From contig VGBR01000014.1 in NCBI GenBank assembly GCA_016870355.1, positions 1 to 46,757 on the forward strand: a stretch of 46,757 nt of DNA, in the 5' to 3' direction. The position numbers were made by a program, and so were the translations under genes. Shown here one piece after another: positions 19,972 to 27,973 of the stretch. Numbering within the stretch: position 1 is the stretch's first letter; each line of letters begins with the position of its first letter. A model generated the notes under the pieces. The model ran no database searches, was not told the DNA's origin, and was given only the letters and a program-made list of their open reading frames with translations. The stretch comes from Actinomycetota bacterium (lineage in GTDB: Bacteria > Actinomycetota > Acidimicrobiia > IMCC26256 > PALSA-555).

Positions 19972-20258
19972 CGCGCCTCGTCAGATCGGCCCACATACTT
20001 CAAGACCGATGAATAGCACTCCTCACAGCACGCGTGCATCTGCTGATGTCCCCGGTTGTTCTCCGTCACAACGATGCGCGTGGCAGGCACGGGGTCGACC
20101 TTGGTGTGGTTCCACGCGCAACTCGTGTATCCAAGCTGCTCGGGCGAGAAGAGCGCACGAGCGCGCCTCACGGTCCATGGGTACTCGGTGATGAGCTTCG
20201 GTGTCGGCTTCTCGGGCACCTGCACTCCCCTCCTCGGCGTATTGGCGCTTGAGTCCAT
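19968..20258 (-). CDS. Small Cys/His-rich protein, probably metal-binding
   Basis: About 96 residues; start at ATG 20258 or the adjacent TTG 20261, three or zero bases after the HEPN-like gene's stop. It has Cys47 and His51, then a compact cluster HQQMHACCEECY with two His and three Cys near the C-terminus, suggesting a structural zinc site. The N-terminal half contains TEYPWTVRRARALFSPEQLG. I do not recognise the family. Coupling on both sides (short gap upstream, ATGA overlap downstream) argues that it works with the ATPase-HEPN pair. Confidence 0.68.
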   Translation of the reverse strand: MDSSANTPRRGVQVPEKPTPKLITEYPWTVRRARALFSPEQLGYTSCAWNHTKVDPVPATRIVVTENNRGHQQMHACCEECYSSVLKYVGRSDEAR

Positions 20259-20261
20259 CAA

Positions 20262-20654
20262 CTACGGCGCTGTTGTACTCGTCAGATCGGTTCGCAGCTG
20301 GAGCTCGACCTCCGTCACCGCGTCCATCCAACCTCGCAGCTCATCGATTGTCGGATCCAGCTCATAGGCGTGCACATGGCACGCACGGCTCAGCGCAGCC
20401 CAGAGCTGGTTGATCTCTCGGCCGAGCTCGGGGTCTTTGAGGTACGTCTCGAGGCACAGCAGCTTCGGACGCCAAGCGCGGGACTGCGCGACAGCTGTTG
20501 CACGATCGGCCCAGAAATCGTCGATCGCGATCTCAAGAGACTGTCGCGTGAGCAACGCGACTGCCCGCGGCCACCGTCCGGCGAGATCGGCGGGAGGATA
20601 CGCCGAGAGTCGACGAGCGACGTCGAGCAGCTCACCTGCCGACGTGGCGCTCAT
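20262..20654 (-). CDS. HEPN-like small protein coupled to the SMC-like ATPase
   Basis: 130 mainly helical residues. The motif R90-A-C-H-V-H95 in LWAALSRACHVHAYELDPT fits the R-x4-6-H signature of HEPN ribonucleases, which is placed in the last long helix as here. ATG 20654 overlaps the ATPase stop (ATGA). A HEPN protein beside a zinc-hook ATPase is a recurring toxin-sensor arrangement in anti-phage systems (RloC and PrrC carry the RNase in the same chain). The family assignment rests on this motif and length only, so it is moderate. Confidence 0.65.
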   Translation of the reverse strand: MSATSAGELLDVARRLSAYPPADLAGRWPRAVALLTRQSLEIAIDDFWADRATAVAQSRAWRPKLLCLETYLKDPELGREINQLWAALSRACHVHAYELDPTIDELRGWMDAVTEVELQLRTDLTSTTAP

Positions 20655-23095
20655 TGGGTCGAGCTCAGCTTCTCGACGAGCTTCTCGGCATCGCGGACGA
20701 ACCCCTTCAAGTCACCCGCGTACGCGTCGTGTGAACCCTTGTTGCACGCCTTGAAGACGTCCCCCGCCCAACCTCCGAACGTGTTCAGCCGGGACATCAC
20801 CTCGCCCCCACGATCCTCGTCACCAAAGAGCGCGAGTGCAGCGCGCGTCGTGAGTGTGGTCACGCCCACAAGACGCTCCTCAACTTCGTCGTGACCGGCG
20901 CCTGCGGCGAACAGCTTCCGGCGCGAGATCTCGTTCAAGACGGCCTCGAGCGCGTGCCGGCAGTACCCCGGCACCACGCGTCGCTTGACTTCATCAGGCA
21001 GGTCGTTCGTCAACACGATCGAACGGGCGTCGTCGATGTACACAGAGGACGGACTGCCGACTTCTCGGATCTCCACAGCGGAGCCGTCGCTCCTCGTCAC
21101 TTGGAGCACCTTGGCATCGATGCCAAGTCGACGGACCGCTTCCGGCAGGCGATCGTCATGGGTGAACACCACCACCTGGCGCGTCTTCGCCGTGTCCTCG
21201 AGAACTCGGGAGAGACCTTCCACCTTGGCTGGGTCCATCGCCTGCACCGGGTCATCGATCACCAAGAAGCGGAATGGACTGTCTGCTCTGGTTGCACGAG
21301 GGAGGAAGATCGCGAGCGCCAGCGCGTGGAGCTCACCCTGGCTCATCACCGAGAGTGCGACCGAGTCAACGCCGTCGACAGTCACGTCGAGATCGACCCG
21401 ACGCTTCGGGCCTGTGCCCTTGAGCTTGATCGGTCCGAGCGCAACGTTGCTGTGCTGACTGAGCTGCTTCCAGATCGCCGCTGCCTGCCGGGCGATCGGC
21501 GCGAGGCGCTCGTCGCGCAGCTCGTCGGCAACACCGCGCAGCCAGCCCTCAGCCTTCGTCACTCGCGGCAGCGCCAGCCGTGCGGGCTCGGCGGCGCGAG
21601 CGCGCTCCAGCCACGCCGCGACCTCTTCGGCCACTGGCTGCCATACATCTTGGCGTTCAGCGAACGCCGCGGCCGCCGAGGTTCTGAGAGCTTCGATTCC
21701 GGCCGTGAGCGCGGGGAAGAGCCTCTCGAAGGAATCCGCTGCTCCGCCGAGATCGGAAGTGTCCACTCCCAGCCACTGCTCCCATCCTCGTCGTGCACCC
21801 TCGGCATCAAGCTCGAGGCGAGTCGCCTCCGGCAAAGAGGTGGACGGCAGCTTCTGGAGTGATTCAAGGCGTTGTCGCGCCGAGCGCTCAGACTCCACGG
21901 CATGGCGCACGGCGTGCGCGATCCGGTTGAGGCGTTCCACCTCTGCTTCGGTCTGCTCGGCCCACGCCTTGTCGAGCTGACCTTGCCCGCACACTGGACA
22001 AGCTTCGTCGCCGGCGTGTTCGTGGTGTGCGAGGGCCTGCTCGAGGAGCTCAGCGAGTCGAGCAGCACCCTCGGCGTCGGTGCCGACGAGTGCCGCTCTC
22101 TCGGCAACGGCAGCACGAGCACGTTCGAGTGCGGTGCGCACCATCTCGGGGTCGGGTCCGGTGAGCTGAGTGAAACCACGCAGCAGATCGAGGTCGATCG
22201 AAGAACCCGCCACTTCACCCGTGCCCGTCACGACACTTGCGATGCCTTCGAGGTTCCACTTCGTCGTCGACATCGCAGAGCGGCAGCGCTCGGCACGCTC
22301 GTCATCGATGTCTTCAAACGTGCGGACCAACACCTTTGCTTCTTCCTTGACCGCATCAATCCTGTTGTCGAGCTGCAGCCGAGCTGACCGCAGCCGAGCG
22401 AAGGCGTCGGTCACCTCATCGACGCCCAGGATTCGGACCAGCGCGTCGTAGAGGTGCGCTGGGCCTTCGTCGAGGATCGAGCCAAGCTCGTTGTAGGAGA
22501 GGATCGGCCGATAGGCCACGAGGGCGTCACTCCAGGCGAGATCTTCGAGTGCACCCTTGGGCTTGCCGTGGGCTTGCGCGGTCGTGATGGCGTCGTCGAG
22601 ATCCGCACCGGTCTTCCACTCGCGGACCAAGCTTGTGAGCCCAGCGGAACGATCGATCGAGAACGTCGCCCGAACGGATGATGGATCCGGGTGGTGCAGG
22701 TTGCGCCAACCTTCGCGCCAAGACTTCTGTCGACTCGCCCATCGGCGCGAGTCGCCCGTCAGCAGCACCTCGAGTGCCTCGACGAAGCTCGACTTGCCCG
22801 AACCGTTGCGGCCGACCACCAACGTCAGCCCTGGCCCAGCAGTCAGCGGCAGCGTCCGGGCCTCCCCAACACCTCGGAAGCCTTCGACGCCGATCGACGC
22901 GAGATAGGCGCCCGCCGGTTCCGGCAGCTCCGCATCATGTGGCGCGGGGTCAGTGAGCTGAGGCTGCCGCCCGCCGATCGCCTCCGTGAGCGCGTCGTCG
23001 CCTTCGCACGCTGCGAGTACGAGCAGCCCGGTCTCGTCATCGAGATCTGAAGCATCGAGACGGCTTGCCACCGTCGTGAGCAATCGCTCGTCCAT
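20651..23095 (-). CDS. SMC/Rad50-like AAA ATPase with zinc hook and C-terminal HEPN-like motif
   Basis: 814 residues. After a roughly 60-residue N-terminal helical domain come the ABC-type ATPase motifs: Walker A VVGRNGSGKSSF (93-104), zinc hook CPVCG in the centre between coiled-coil-like Glu/Arg/Ala-rich arms, signature LSVMSQGELHALAL, Walker B FRFLVIDDPVQAMD and H-loop VVVFTHDDR. The last about 140 residues form a separate helical domain ending in A-C-N785-K-G-S-H789, similar to the N-x3-H part of HEPN active sites, but with Lys or Cys where the Arg would be. It should bind DNA ends or broken replication intermediates. ATG 23095 is 66 bases after a TGTCCCA-type promoter and is the first gene of the tightly coupled group that follows. 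Confidence 0.9.
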   Translation of the reverse strand: MDERLLTTVASRLDASDLDDETGLLVLAACEGDDALTEAIGGRQPQLTDPAPHDAELPEPAGAYLASIGVEGFRGVGEARTLPLTAGPGLTLVVGRNGSGKSSFVEALEVLLTGDSRRWASRQKSWREGWRNLHHPDPSSVRATFSIDRSAGLTSLVREWKTGADLDDAITTAQAHGKPKGALEDLAWSDALVAYRPILSYNELGSILDEGPAHLYDALVRILGVDEVTDAFARLRSARLQLDNRIDAVKEEAKVLVRTFEDIDDERAERCRSAMSTTKWNLEGIASVVTGTGEVAGSSIDLDLLRGFTQLTGPDPEMVRTALERARAAVAERAALVGTDAEGAARLAELLEQALAHHEHAGDEACPVCGQGQLDKAWAEQTEAEVERLNRIAHAVRHAVESERSARQRLESLQKLPSTSLPEATRLELDAEGARRGWEQWLGVDTSDLGGAADSFERLFPALTAGIEALRTSAAAAFAERQDVWQPVAEEVAAWLERARAAEPARLALPRVTKAEGWLRGVADELRDERLAPIARQAAAIWKQLSQHSNVALGPIKLKGTGPKRRVDLDVTVDGVDSVALSVMSQGELHALALAIFLPRATRADSPFRFLVIDDPVQAMDPAKVEGLSRVLEDTAKTRQVVVFTHDDRLPEAVRRLGIDAKVLQVTRSDGSAVEIREVGSPSSVYIDDARSIVLTNDLPDEVKRRVVPGYCRHALEAVLNEISRRKLFAAGAGHDEVEERLVGVTTLTTRAALALFGDEDRGGEVMSRLNTFGGWAGDVFKACNKGSHDAYAGDLKGFVRDAEKLVEKLSSTQ

Positions 23096-23160
23096 CTACC
23101 CATCCCCAAGCGTCCCTGCACTGCTGGCTCGGCGCGCAGCAGCCTGACACGAATCGCCCG

Positions 23161-23182
23161 ACGTTAGAAGGGGGTTGGGACA
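23161..23182 (-). promoter_or_regulatory. TGTCCCA-type promoter of the SMC-like ATPase operon
   Basis: TGTCCCAACCC upstream and TAACGT as the -10-like box. It lies in the 90-base gap between the DUF3427 helicase stop and ATG 23095 and reads toward that ATG. This is the best -10 match of the five sister sites together with 29123. Function inferred. Confidence 0.55.
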
Positions 23183-23185
23183 GCG

Positions 23186-26100
23186 TTATGCGCCCCGGGC
23201 AACGAGCTCGGTGTTCGCGAGGAAGTCTTGCGGGATGGGGTGCCGCATCCTCCAGGTGATCGCGATCGGCCGCTCCCCTTCATGCGATACGTAGTCCACG
23301 GGCCCGAGAAATAGGTAAGCCTGCGTGGCGCCGTAGCTCGTGACGCGGTGTTCACGGACGAAGAGGAACACCTGGGTGCCCAACGAGGCGTGGTTCAAGT
23401 AGCGCTGCCCGGCCTTGGAAGCCAAGGCCGTGTTGTTTTGAGATTCCCAATGGAACAAGCGCGCCGACAACGGATAGTCGCGATACATGGTCGTTGGTGA
23501 ATAGTGAGCTTCGGTCTTGTGCACGGTTACGAACAACGAGTCGACCTTGTTCACATCGTCGTAGAAGACCCCAGCCTGCATCGAGAACGGCTTCTCGGGC
23601 TCTAGCTGACCCAACGCCGCGAGTACCTCCTCGCGCGAGTAGCGACTGTGCACGCCGAGTGGAACATCTGTCAGATCATCAAGAGGTCGCGCAACGTGGC
23701 GGGCGCGGTCATCCAGAACGTCGAAGAGTTCCAACAGTTCGCGCTGGATTGCTGGATGGGCCGAGAGCCGCGCCTGCGAATCGCTGAGTGACAGTCCGGC
23801 TTTGATGCCCCACAGTGCGAAGCGGAGCATGGCGAGCAAGCGCTGTGCTCGTTGCGTGAGGCGATCAATATCGAGATCAGAACCCTCGGCGACGAAGCGT
23901 CGATACGCCGAAAGGCGCTCGGGATCGTCAACGTGCAGCATGCGGCCGACGGCCCGCGCCAAGGCCGACTCGTGCGGCCCTTCTGGGGGGACGTCGTGAC
24001 CGGCGGCGCGTCGCAACAGGGTCCAGTGTCCGTTCCCGGTATAGATGTCCTCGAGTTCAAACCCGGTCTCCGCGAGAAATGCGGTGAGGGACGTATCCTC
24101 GAGTCGACGAAGTTCATCGACAAGCGTCCTGCGCGACGACCGCAGCGAATTCCGAACATTGCTGAGAATGATCTCTTGAGCGATGCGGTCGAGTTCAAGG
24201 TTGCAACCCGCTGGCAGGAAGGGAAATCCCTCTTCGATGTTCTGAGCGACCTCTCGGCGCGAACCTCCTGTAAGGGCTCGATACCGAAGATCGAATCGAA
24301 ACTCGCGGTGCTGCTGACCGATGAAGTCCAGCACCGTCAGGTGAGACTTCCCGGACGCGAGGCGCAAGCCGCGCCCGAGCTGTTGCAGGAACACTGTGGC
24401 GCTCTCCGTGGGCCGGAGCATCAAGACCGTGTCAACCGACGGCACATCGACACCCTCGTTCAAGACATCCACGGAGAAGACGATCTGTACATCTCCGGCC
24501 TCGAGTGCAGTGAGCGCAGCATCTCGATCATGCTCTGGGGTCTTTCCCGTCACCGCGACTGCATTGAACCCGGCCTCAGTGAATCGAAGCGCCATGTATT
24601 CGGCATGCCACACGCTGACGCAAAACCCGAGCGCTCGCATCCGTCCGGGCTCGGCGACGTGTTCGTGGAGTCGATCGAGGACAAGTTGCACTCGGCGGTC
24701 ATTCCCCGTGTACAGGGCGTCGAGCTGTGCGAGTTCGTACCCGCCCCGCTTCCATTCGACCTGCTGTAGGTCCGTGCCGTCATGGAGCCCGAAGTAGTGG
24801 AACGGACTTAGGAGCTGCTGAGCGAGTGCATCCCAGAGGCGCAGCTCCGTCGCGAACCGCTTGCCAAACCACACCGACACGTCGCGACCGTCCATGCGCT
24901 CCGGCGTGGCGGTGAGCCCAAGAAGCACCTTCGGCGTGAAGTGGTTGAGCAGTCGCTCGTACGTCGGAGCCGCGGCTCGATGGAACTCGTCGACGATCAC
25001 CATGCCAAATCGATCTGGGGGGATCGATGCGAGATCGACGTTCGCAAGGGATTGCACCGAGGCGAAGACGTGCTTTCCCTCACTCGGACGTATGCCGCCA
25101 ACGAACAGTTCCCCGAAGTTCGGATCGCGTAGCACGCCTCGGAACTGTTCAAGACTCTGCTCCAGGATCTCCTTCCGGTGTGCGACGAACAGCAGCGACA
25201 AGTCGCCGAATTGTTCACGAAGGCGCCGGTAGTCGAACGCCGCCACCACGGTCTTTCCCGTGCCCGTCGCAGCAACCACCAAGTTGTGCCATCGCCCGTG
25301 ACGCTCTCGCTCCACGTCAAGTTGCTCGAGAATCTGCTCCTGGAAGGGATACGGGCGGATGTCGAAGAGCACTCTTGGTCCGACGCTCTTGTCGTCACGA
25401 TTCGCGCCGAGTTCAGCGTCGAGGCGAGCCGCGTCTCGAGCGGGGTCGTATGACTCAAAGTGTGGATCGAGCCAATAGCTCTCGAACGTCGAGCGGAACG
25501 TATCGAAGACTGCCGGCGACTCAACCGTGGACAGCCGAACATTCCATTCCAGACCGTCGAGCAACGCGGAACGCGAAAGGTTCGAAGAGCCGACATATGC
25601 GGTCGCGAATCCAGTGTCTCTCCTGAACAGCCACGCCTTGGCATGCAACCGTGTCCGTTGATGGTCGTAGGCGATCTTGACCTCAGCGCCCAGCTCGACG
25701 AGTAAGTCAACGGCTTTGCGCTGAGTCGCACCGATGTACGTCGTCGTGAGAACGCGTAGTGGCGCGCCTCGCACCGTGAGACGGCGCAGTGGCTCCTTAA
25801 GGAGTACGACGCCAGGGAACCGGACGAATGCGCATATGAGGTCGACGCCGTCGGCCGACTCCAGCTCCCGCGCGATCTCCTGCTGGAGACTTGGCTCCTC
25901 AGATCCATTCACCATCAATCGATTCGTGCTCAAGGGCGTCAGTGGGCGGACATACCGAGGCTGTTCGGCGAGCTCGTCCTCTGGTGGGAGCACGGCTAGG
26001 AGTTGCTCGAGCGGCACAGCGAAACGATCAGATGGTCCACCGATACGCCGACTCAGGAACTCCAAGATTTCGTTGCAGATCGCGACGCGCTCTTCGACTT

Positions 26101-26284
26101 GGGGGACGGTCCGAAGTGCGGCAGCCAGTTGGCTCGACGCCGCACGGACGAGTGTCGAGACTGCTTCTTCCTCGACAGGATTCTCTCGTTGCACCGTGCG
26201 GTCGCCGGCGAGGCTCAGGAGCTGCGCTTCGAGCTGTTCCGTGATGAGGGTCTCGTAGAGTCCTTCAGGAATCGGCTCAGACAT
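23186..26284 (-). CDS. DUF3427 helicase with N-terminal PLD nuclease-like domain
   Basis: 1032 residues. N-terminal PLD-like domain with H214-A-K216 (RLHAKAWLF) and G232-SSNLS, one complete HKD-type half-site. Then an SF2 helicase: Walker A ATGTGKTVVA (340-349), VIVDEFHRAAAP, LLGLTATPERMDG, SVDVLNEGVDVPSVD and FLQQLGRGLRLASGKSHL. The C-terminal 300 residues correspond to DUF3427 (VHSRYSREEVLAALGQLEPE ... VFLFVREHR). This PLD-helicase-DUF3427 layout is common in bacterial defence islands and often stands alone. It is the first gene of the minus-strand series; its ATG is only 14-23 bases from the divergent MazG-like start, so no ordinary two-way promoter fits between them. Base composition looks slightly less GC-rich than the flanking genes. 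Confidence 0.92.
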   Translation of the reverse strand: MSEPIPEGLYETLITEQLEAQLLSLAGDRTVQRENPVEEEAVSTLVRAASSQLAAALRTVPQVEERVAICNEILEFLSRRIGGPSDRFAVPLEQLLAVLPPEDELAEQPRYVRPLTPLSTNRLMVNGSEEPSLQQEIARELESADGVDLICAFVRFPGVVLLKEPLRRLTVRGAPLRVLTTTYIGATQRKAVDLLVELGAEVKIAYDHQRTRLHAKAWLFRRDTGFATAYVGSSNLSRSALLDGLEWNVRLSTVESPAVFDTFRSTFESYWLDPHFESYDPARDAARLDAELGANRDDKSVGPRVLFDIRPYPFQEQILEQLDVERERHGRWHNLVVAATGTGKTVVAAFDYRRLREQFGDLSLLFVAHRKEILEQSLEQFRGVLRDPNFGELFVGGIRPSEGKHVFASVQSLANVDLASIPPDRFGMVIVDEFHRAAAPTYERLLNHFTPKVLLGLTATPERMDGRDVSVWFGKRFATELRLWDALAQQLLSPFHYFGLHDGTDLQQVEWKRGGYELAQLDALYTGNDRRVQLVLDRLHEHVAEPGRMRALGFCVSVWHAEYMALRFTEAGFNAVAVTGKTPEHDRDAALTALEAGDVQIVFSVDVLNEGVDVPSVDTVLMLRPTESATVFLQQLGRGLRLASGKSHLTVLDFIGQQHREFRFDLRYRALTGGSRREVAQNIEEGFPFLPAGCNLELDRIAQEIILSNVRNSLRSSRRTLVDELRRLEDTSLTAFLAETGFELEDIYTGNGHWTLLRRAAGHDVPPEGPHESALARAVGRMLHVDDPERLSAYRRFVAEGSDLDIDRLTQRAQRLLAMLRFALWGIKAGLSLSDSQARLSAHPAIQRELLELFDVLDDRARHVARPLDDLTDVPLGVHSRYSREEVLAALGQLEPEKPFSMQAGVFYDDVNKVDSLFVTVHKTEAHYSPTTMYRDYPLSARLFHWESQNNTALASKAGQRYLNHASLGTQVFLFVREHRVTSYGATQAYLFLGPVDYVSHEGERPIAITWRMRHPIPQDFLANTELVARGA

Positions 26285-26307
26285 CGCTACGGCTCCGGGT
26301 GCCCGAC

Positions 26308-26589
26308 ATGGATCTCAGTCAGCTCCAGCGCAAGATGCATGAAACCTACGGCACGAGGGACCGAGAGCGCGGGTTAGACGCAACGGTCGCATGGCTTGCC
26401 GAGGAGCTCGGCGAGCTCGCTCGGGCCGTGCGTAAGGAGTCGAAGGAAGCTCAACTACACGAGCTTGGTGACGTCCTCGCCTGGGTCGCGTCGCTGGCAA
26501 ACCAGCTCGAGCTCTCGCTCGATGACGCCGTCGCACGGTACGCCGAGGGTTGTCCCCGCTGTGGATCTTCTCCGTGTTCTTGCGGGTGA
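26308..26589 (+). CDS. MazG-like nucleotide pyrophosphohydrolase with C-terminal zinc-ribbon-like tail
   Basis: About 93 residues from ATG 26308 (GTG 26299 is an alternative in the same frame). EELGELARAV and HELGDVLAWV give the E-x2-E and E-x2-D metal-binding pattern of the MazG/all-alpha NTP-PPase superfamily, which hydrolyses (d)NTPs to monophosphates. The tail CPRCGSSPCSCG adds a four-Cys cluster after the catalytic helices, which could bind zinc. It is divergent from the DUF3427 helicase and 45 bases before the GIY-YIG gene. Nucleotide-pool sanitising, or depletion during phage attack, would both fit the context. Confidence 0.85.
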   Translation: MDLSQLQRKMHETYGTRDRERGLDATVAWLAEELGELARAVRKESKEAQLHELGDVLAWVASLANQLELSLDDAVARYAEGCPRCGSSPCSCG

Positions 26590-26634
26590 GGACGCCATGA
26601 CGCTTCCGCCGAAATGCACGAGTAGTGCCTGGCC

Positions 26635-27228
26635 ATGACGCATGCATCGGAACCGAACTCCGAGCTCCTCACCCCGGAACGTCTCTGGACGCGAGACGAG
26701 GTCCTGGCTCGCCCGAGCCCGGTACCGAACACTGCTGGTGTGTACGCGTGGTGGTTCAAGCAAGTTCCTCCGGGAATTGCCGTCGAACCCTGCCGATCAC
26801 ACGAAGGGCGCACACTCCTCTACATAGGCATCTCACCACGCGCGCCCTATCAGGACGGGCGAGTCAGCTCTCAACACTTGAGGAAACGGCTTCAGTACCA
26901 CTACCGAGGCAATGCTGCCGGATCAACCCTTCGTCTCACCTTGGGTTGCCTCCTAGCTGATGAACTGGGCATTGAACTTCGTCGGACTGGCAGCGGCCAA
27001 CGGATGACGTTTGGTACTGGCGAGGAGCGGCTCTCGCAATGGATGGGCGCATCAACTGCCGTGAGCTGGTTCGCAACGTCCGAGCCGTGGATTGTCGAGC
27101 ACGAACTCATCGCAACGACATATCTGCCACTCAATCTCGATCAGAATGCCGCGCATCCGTTTCACCGAACGTTGAGTGACCTTCGCGCCCGAGCTCGCGC
27201 AACAGCTCGACAGCTACCCGTCATCTAG
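26635..27228 (+). CDS. GIY-YIG nuclease family protein
   Basis: 197 residues. GVYAWWF (35-41) and LLYIGIS (61-67) are the GIY and YIG strands, followed by LRKRLQYHY with the catalytic Arg candidate, a Glu in WIVEHELI and Asn in PLNLDQN. This is a complete single-domain GIY-YIG fold without an obvious DNA-binding extension. The ATG at 26635 follows a short 45-base gap from MazG, so the two may be co-transcribed. The 3' end overlaps the convergent DUF6308-like gene by 15 bases. Local codon use is less GC-rich than in the islands on both sides, suggesting separate acquisition. Confidence 0.87.
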   Translation: MTHASEPNSELLTPERLWTRDEVLARPSPVPNTAGVYAWWFKQVPPGIAVEPCRSHEGRTLLYIGISPRAPYQDGRVSSQHLRKRLQYHYRGNAAGSTLRLTLGCLLADELGIELRRTGSGQRMTFGTGEERLSQWMGASTAVSWFATSEPWIVEHELIATTYLPLNLDQNAAHPFHRTLSDLRARARATARQLPVI

Positions 27229-27879
27229 CGCCGGATCCTCGTTGGTCGCGGTATCTGATTTCGACCAGGTGACGATGTCCAAGGCGCGAAGCGGAGTTAC
27301 CAGCCCCTCAGAGAGCTCGGACCATTGCTCGGCTGAGCGGCGCAGGTCCTGTTGCATGGAAGATACCAATAGACGCATGAACTGAACCCATGATCGATTG
27401 CGATCGCGTTCGATAGGTGCGCCCGGCATATCGCGATACACGTGGCGCACCTTTGAGTCGTACAAGGGAATTAGCCCGGGTCGCTTCCGATGCATGACCT
27501 TCGAGAGCACCGAACCTCGCACGCCCGAGGTCTCGACCTCAGGGTCATCCAAGACGGCGAATAGCCCTGCCACCTGATCGAGTTCCTCTGCAGATGCATC
27601 GGCCAGCTGACGATCAGCTGGCGTCTCCCGCAACATGGCTTCGAGTTGGCCCCGGACCTCTACAAGCGAACGGAAGGCACCGAGTGTTACCGGAGCGTTG
27701 AGCAACACAGGCGCGAGGAAATCGCCGTCGGAAAGCATGTTGCTATCGGAGGTTGTCTCAAGTCGGTCGTAATACGGGAAGGCGTACGTCGAGCCGTCTG
27801 GAGAGTGCAGGTACTTGCGCACCGTCTCCTTCGCGTCCTCGAAGGCCAACGACAATCCCCCGACGTGAAGCTCACTCAT
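27214..27879 (-). CDS. DUF6308-like protein
   Basis: 221 residues from ATG 27879; GGGAG five bases upstream decides this start over one 33 bases further upstream. The block KVMHRKRPGLIPLYDSKVRHVYRD resembles the DUF6308 core, where a short K/R-P-x-L-x-P-x-x-D motif is conserved in a DNA-glycosylase-like helical fold; I am only fairly sure. No signal peptide or membrane segment. It is convergent with the GIY-YIG gene and has no close upstream partner. Such genes are common beside restriction-like loci, but the function is unknown to me. Confidence 0.7.
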   Translation of the reverse strand: MSELHVGGLSLAFEDAKETVRKYLHSPDGSTYAFPYYDRLETTSDSNMLSDGDFLAPVLLNAPVTLGAFRSLVEVRGQLEAMLRETPADRQLADASAEELDQVAGLFAVLDDPEVETSGVRGSVLSKVMHRKRPGLIPLYDSKVRHVYRDMPGAPIERDRNRSWVQFMRLLVSSMQQDLRRSAEQWSELSEGLVTPLRALDIVTWSKSDTATNEDPALDDG

Positions 27880-27973
27880 GGAGTCTCCCGTGATCGTGCG
27901 ATTCGGCGCCAAACATCACCGAATCGACGCGCTACAAATCGCCAGCGATCTGCGCATTGTCGCAGATCGTGGC

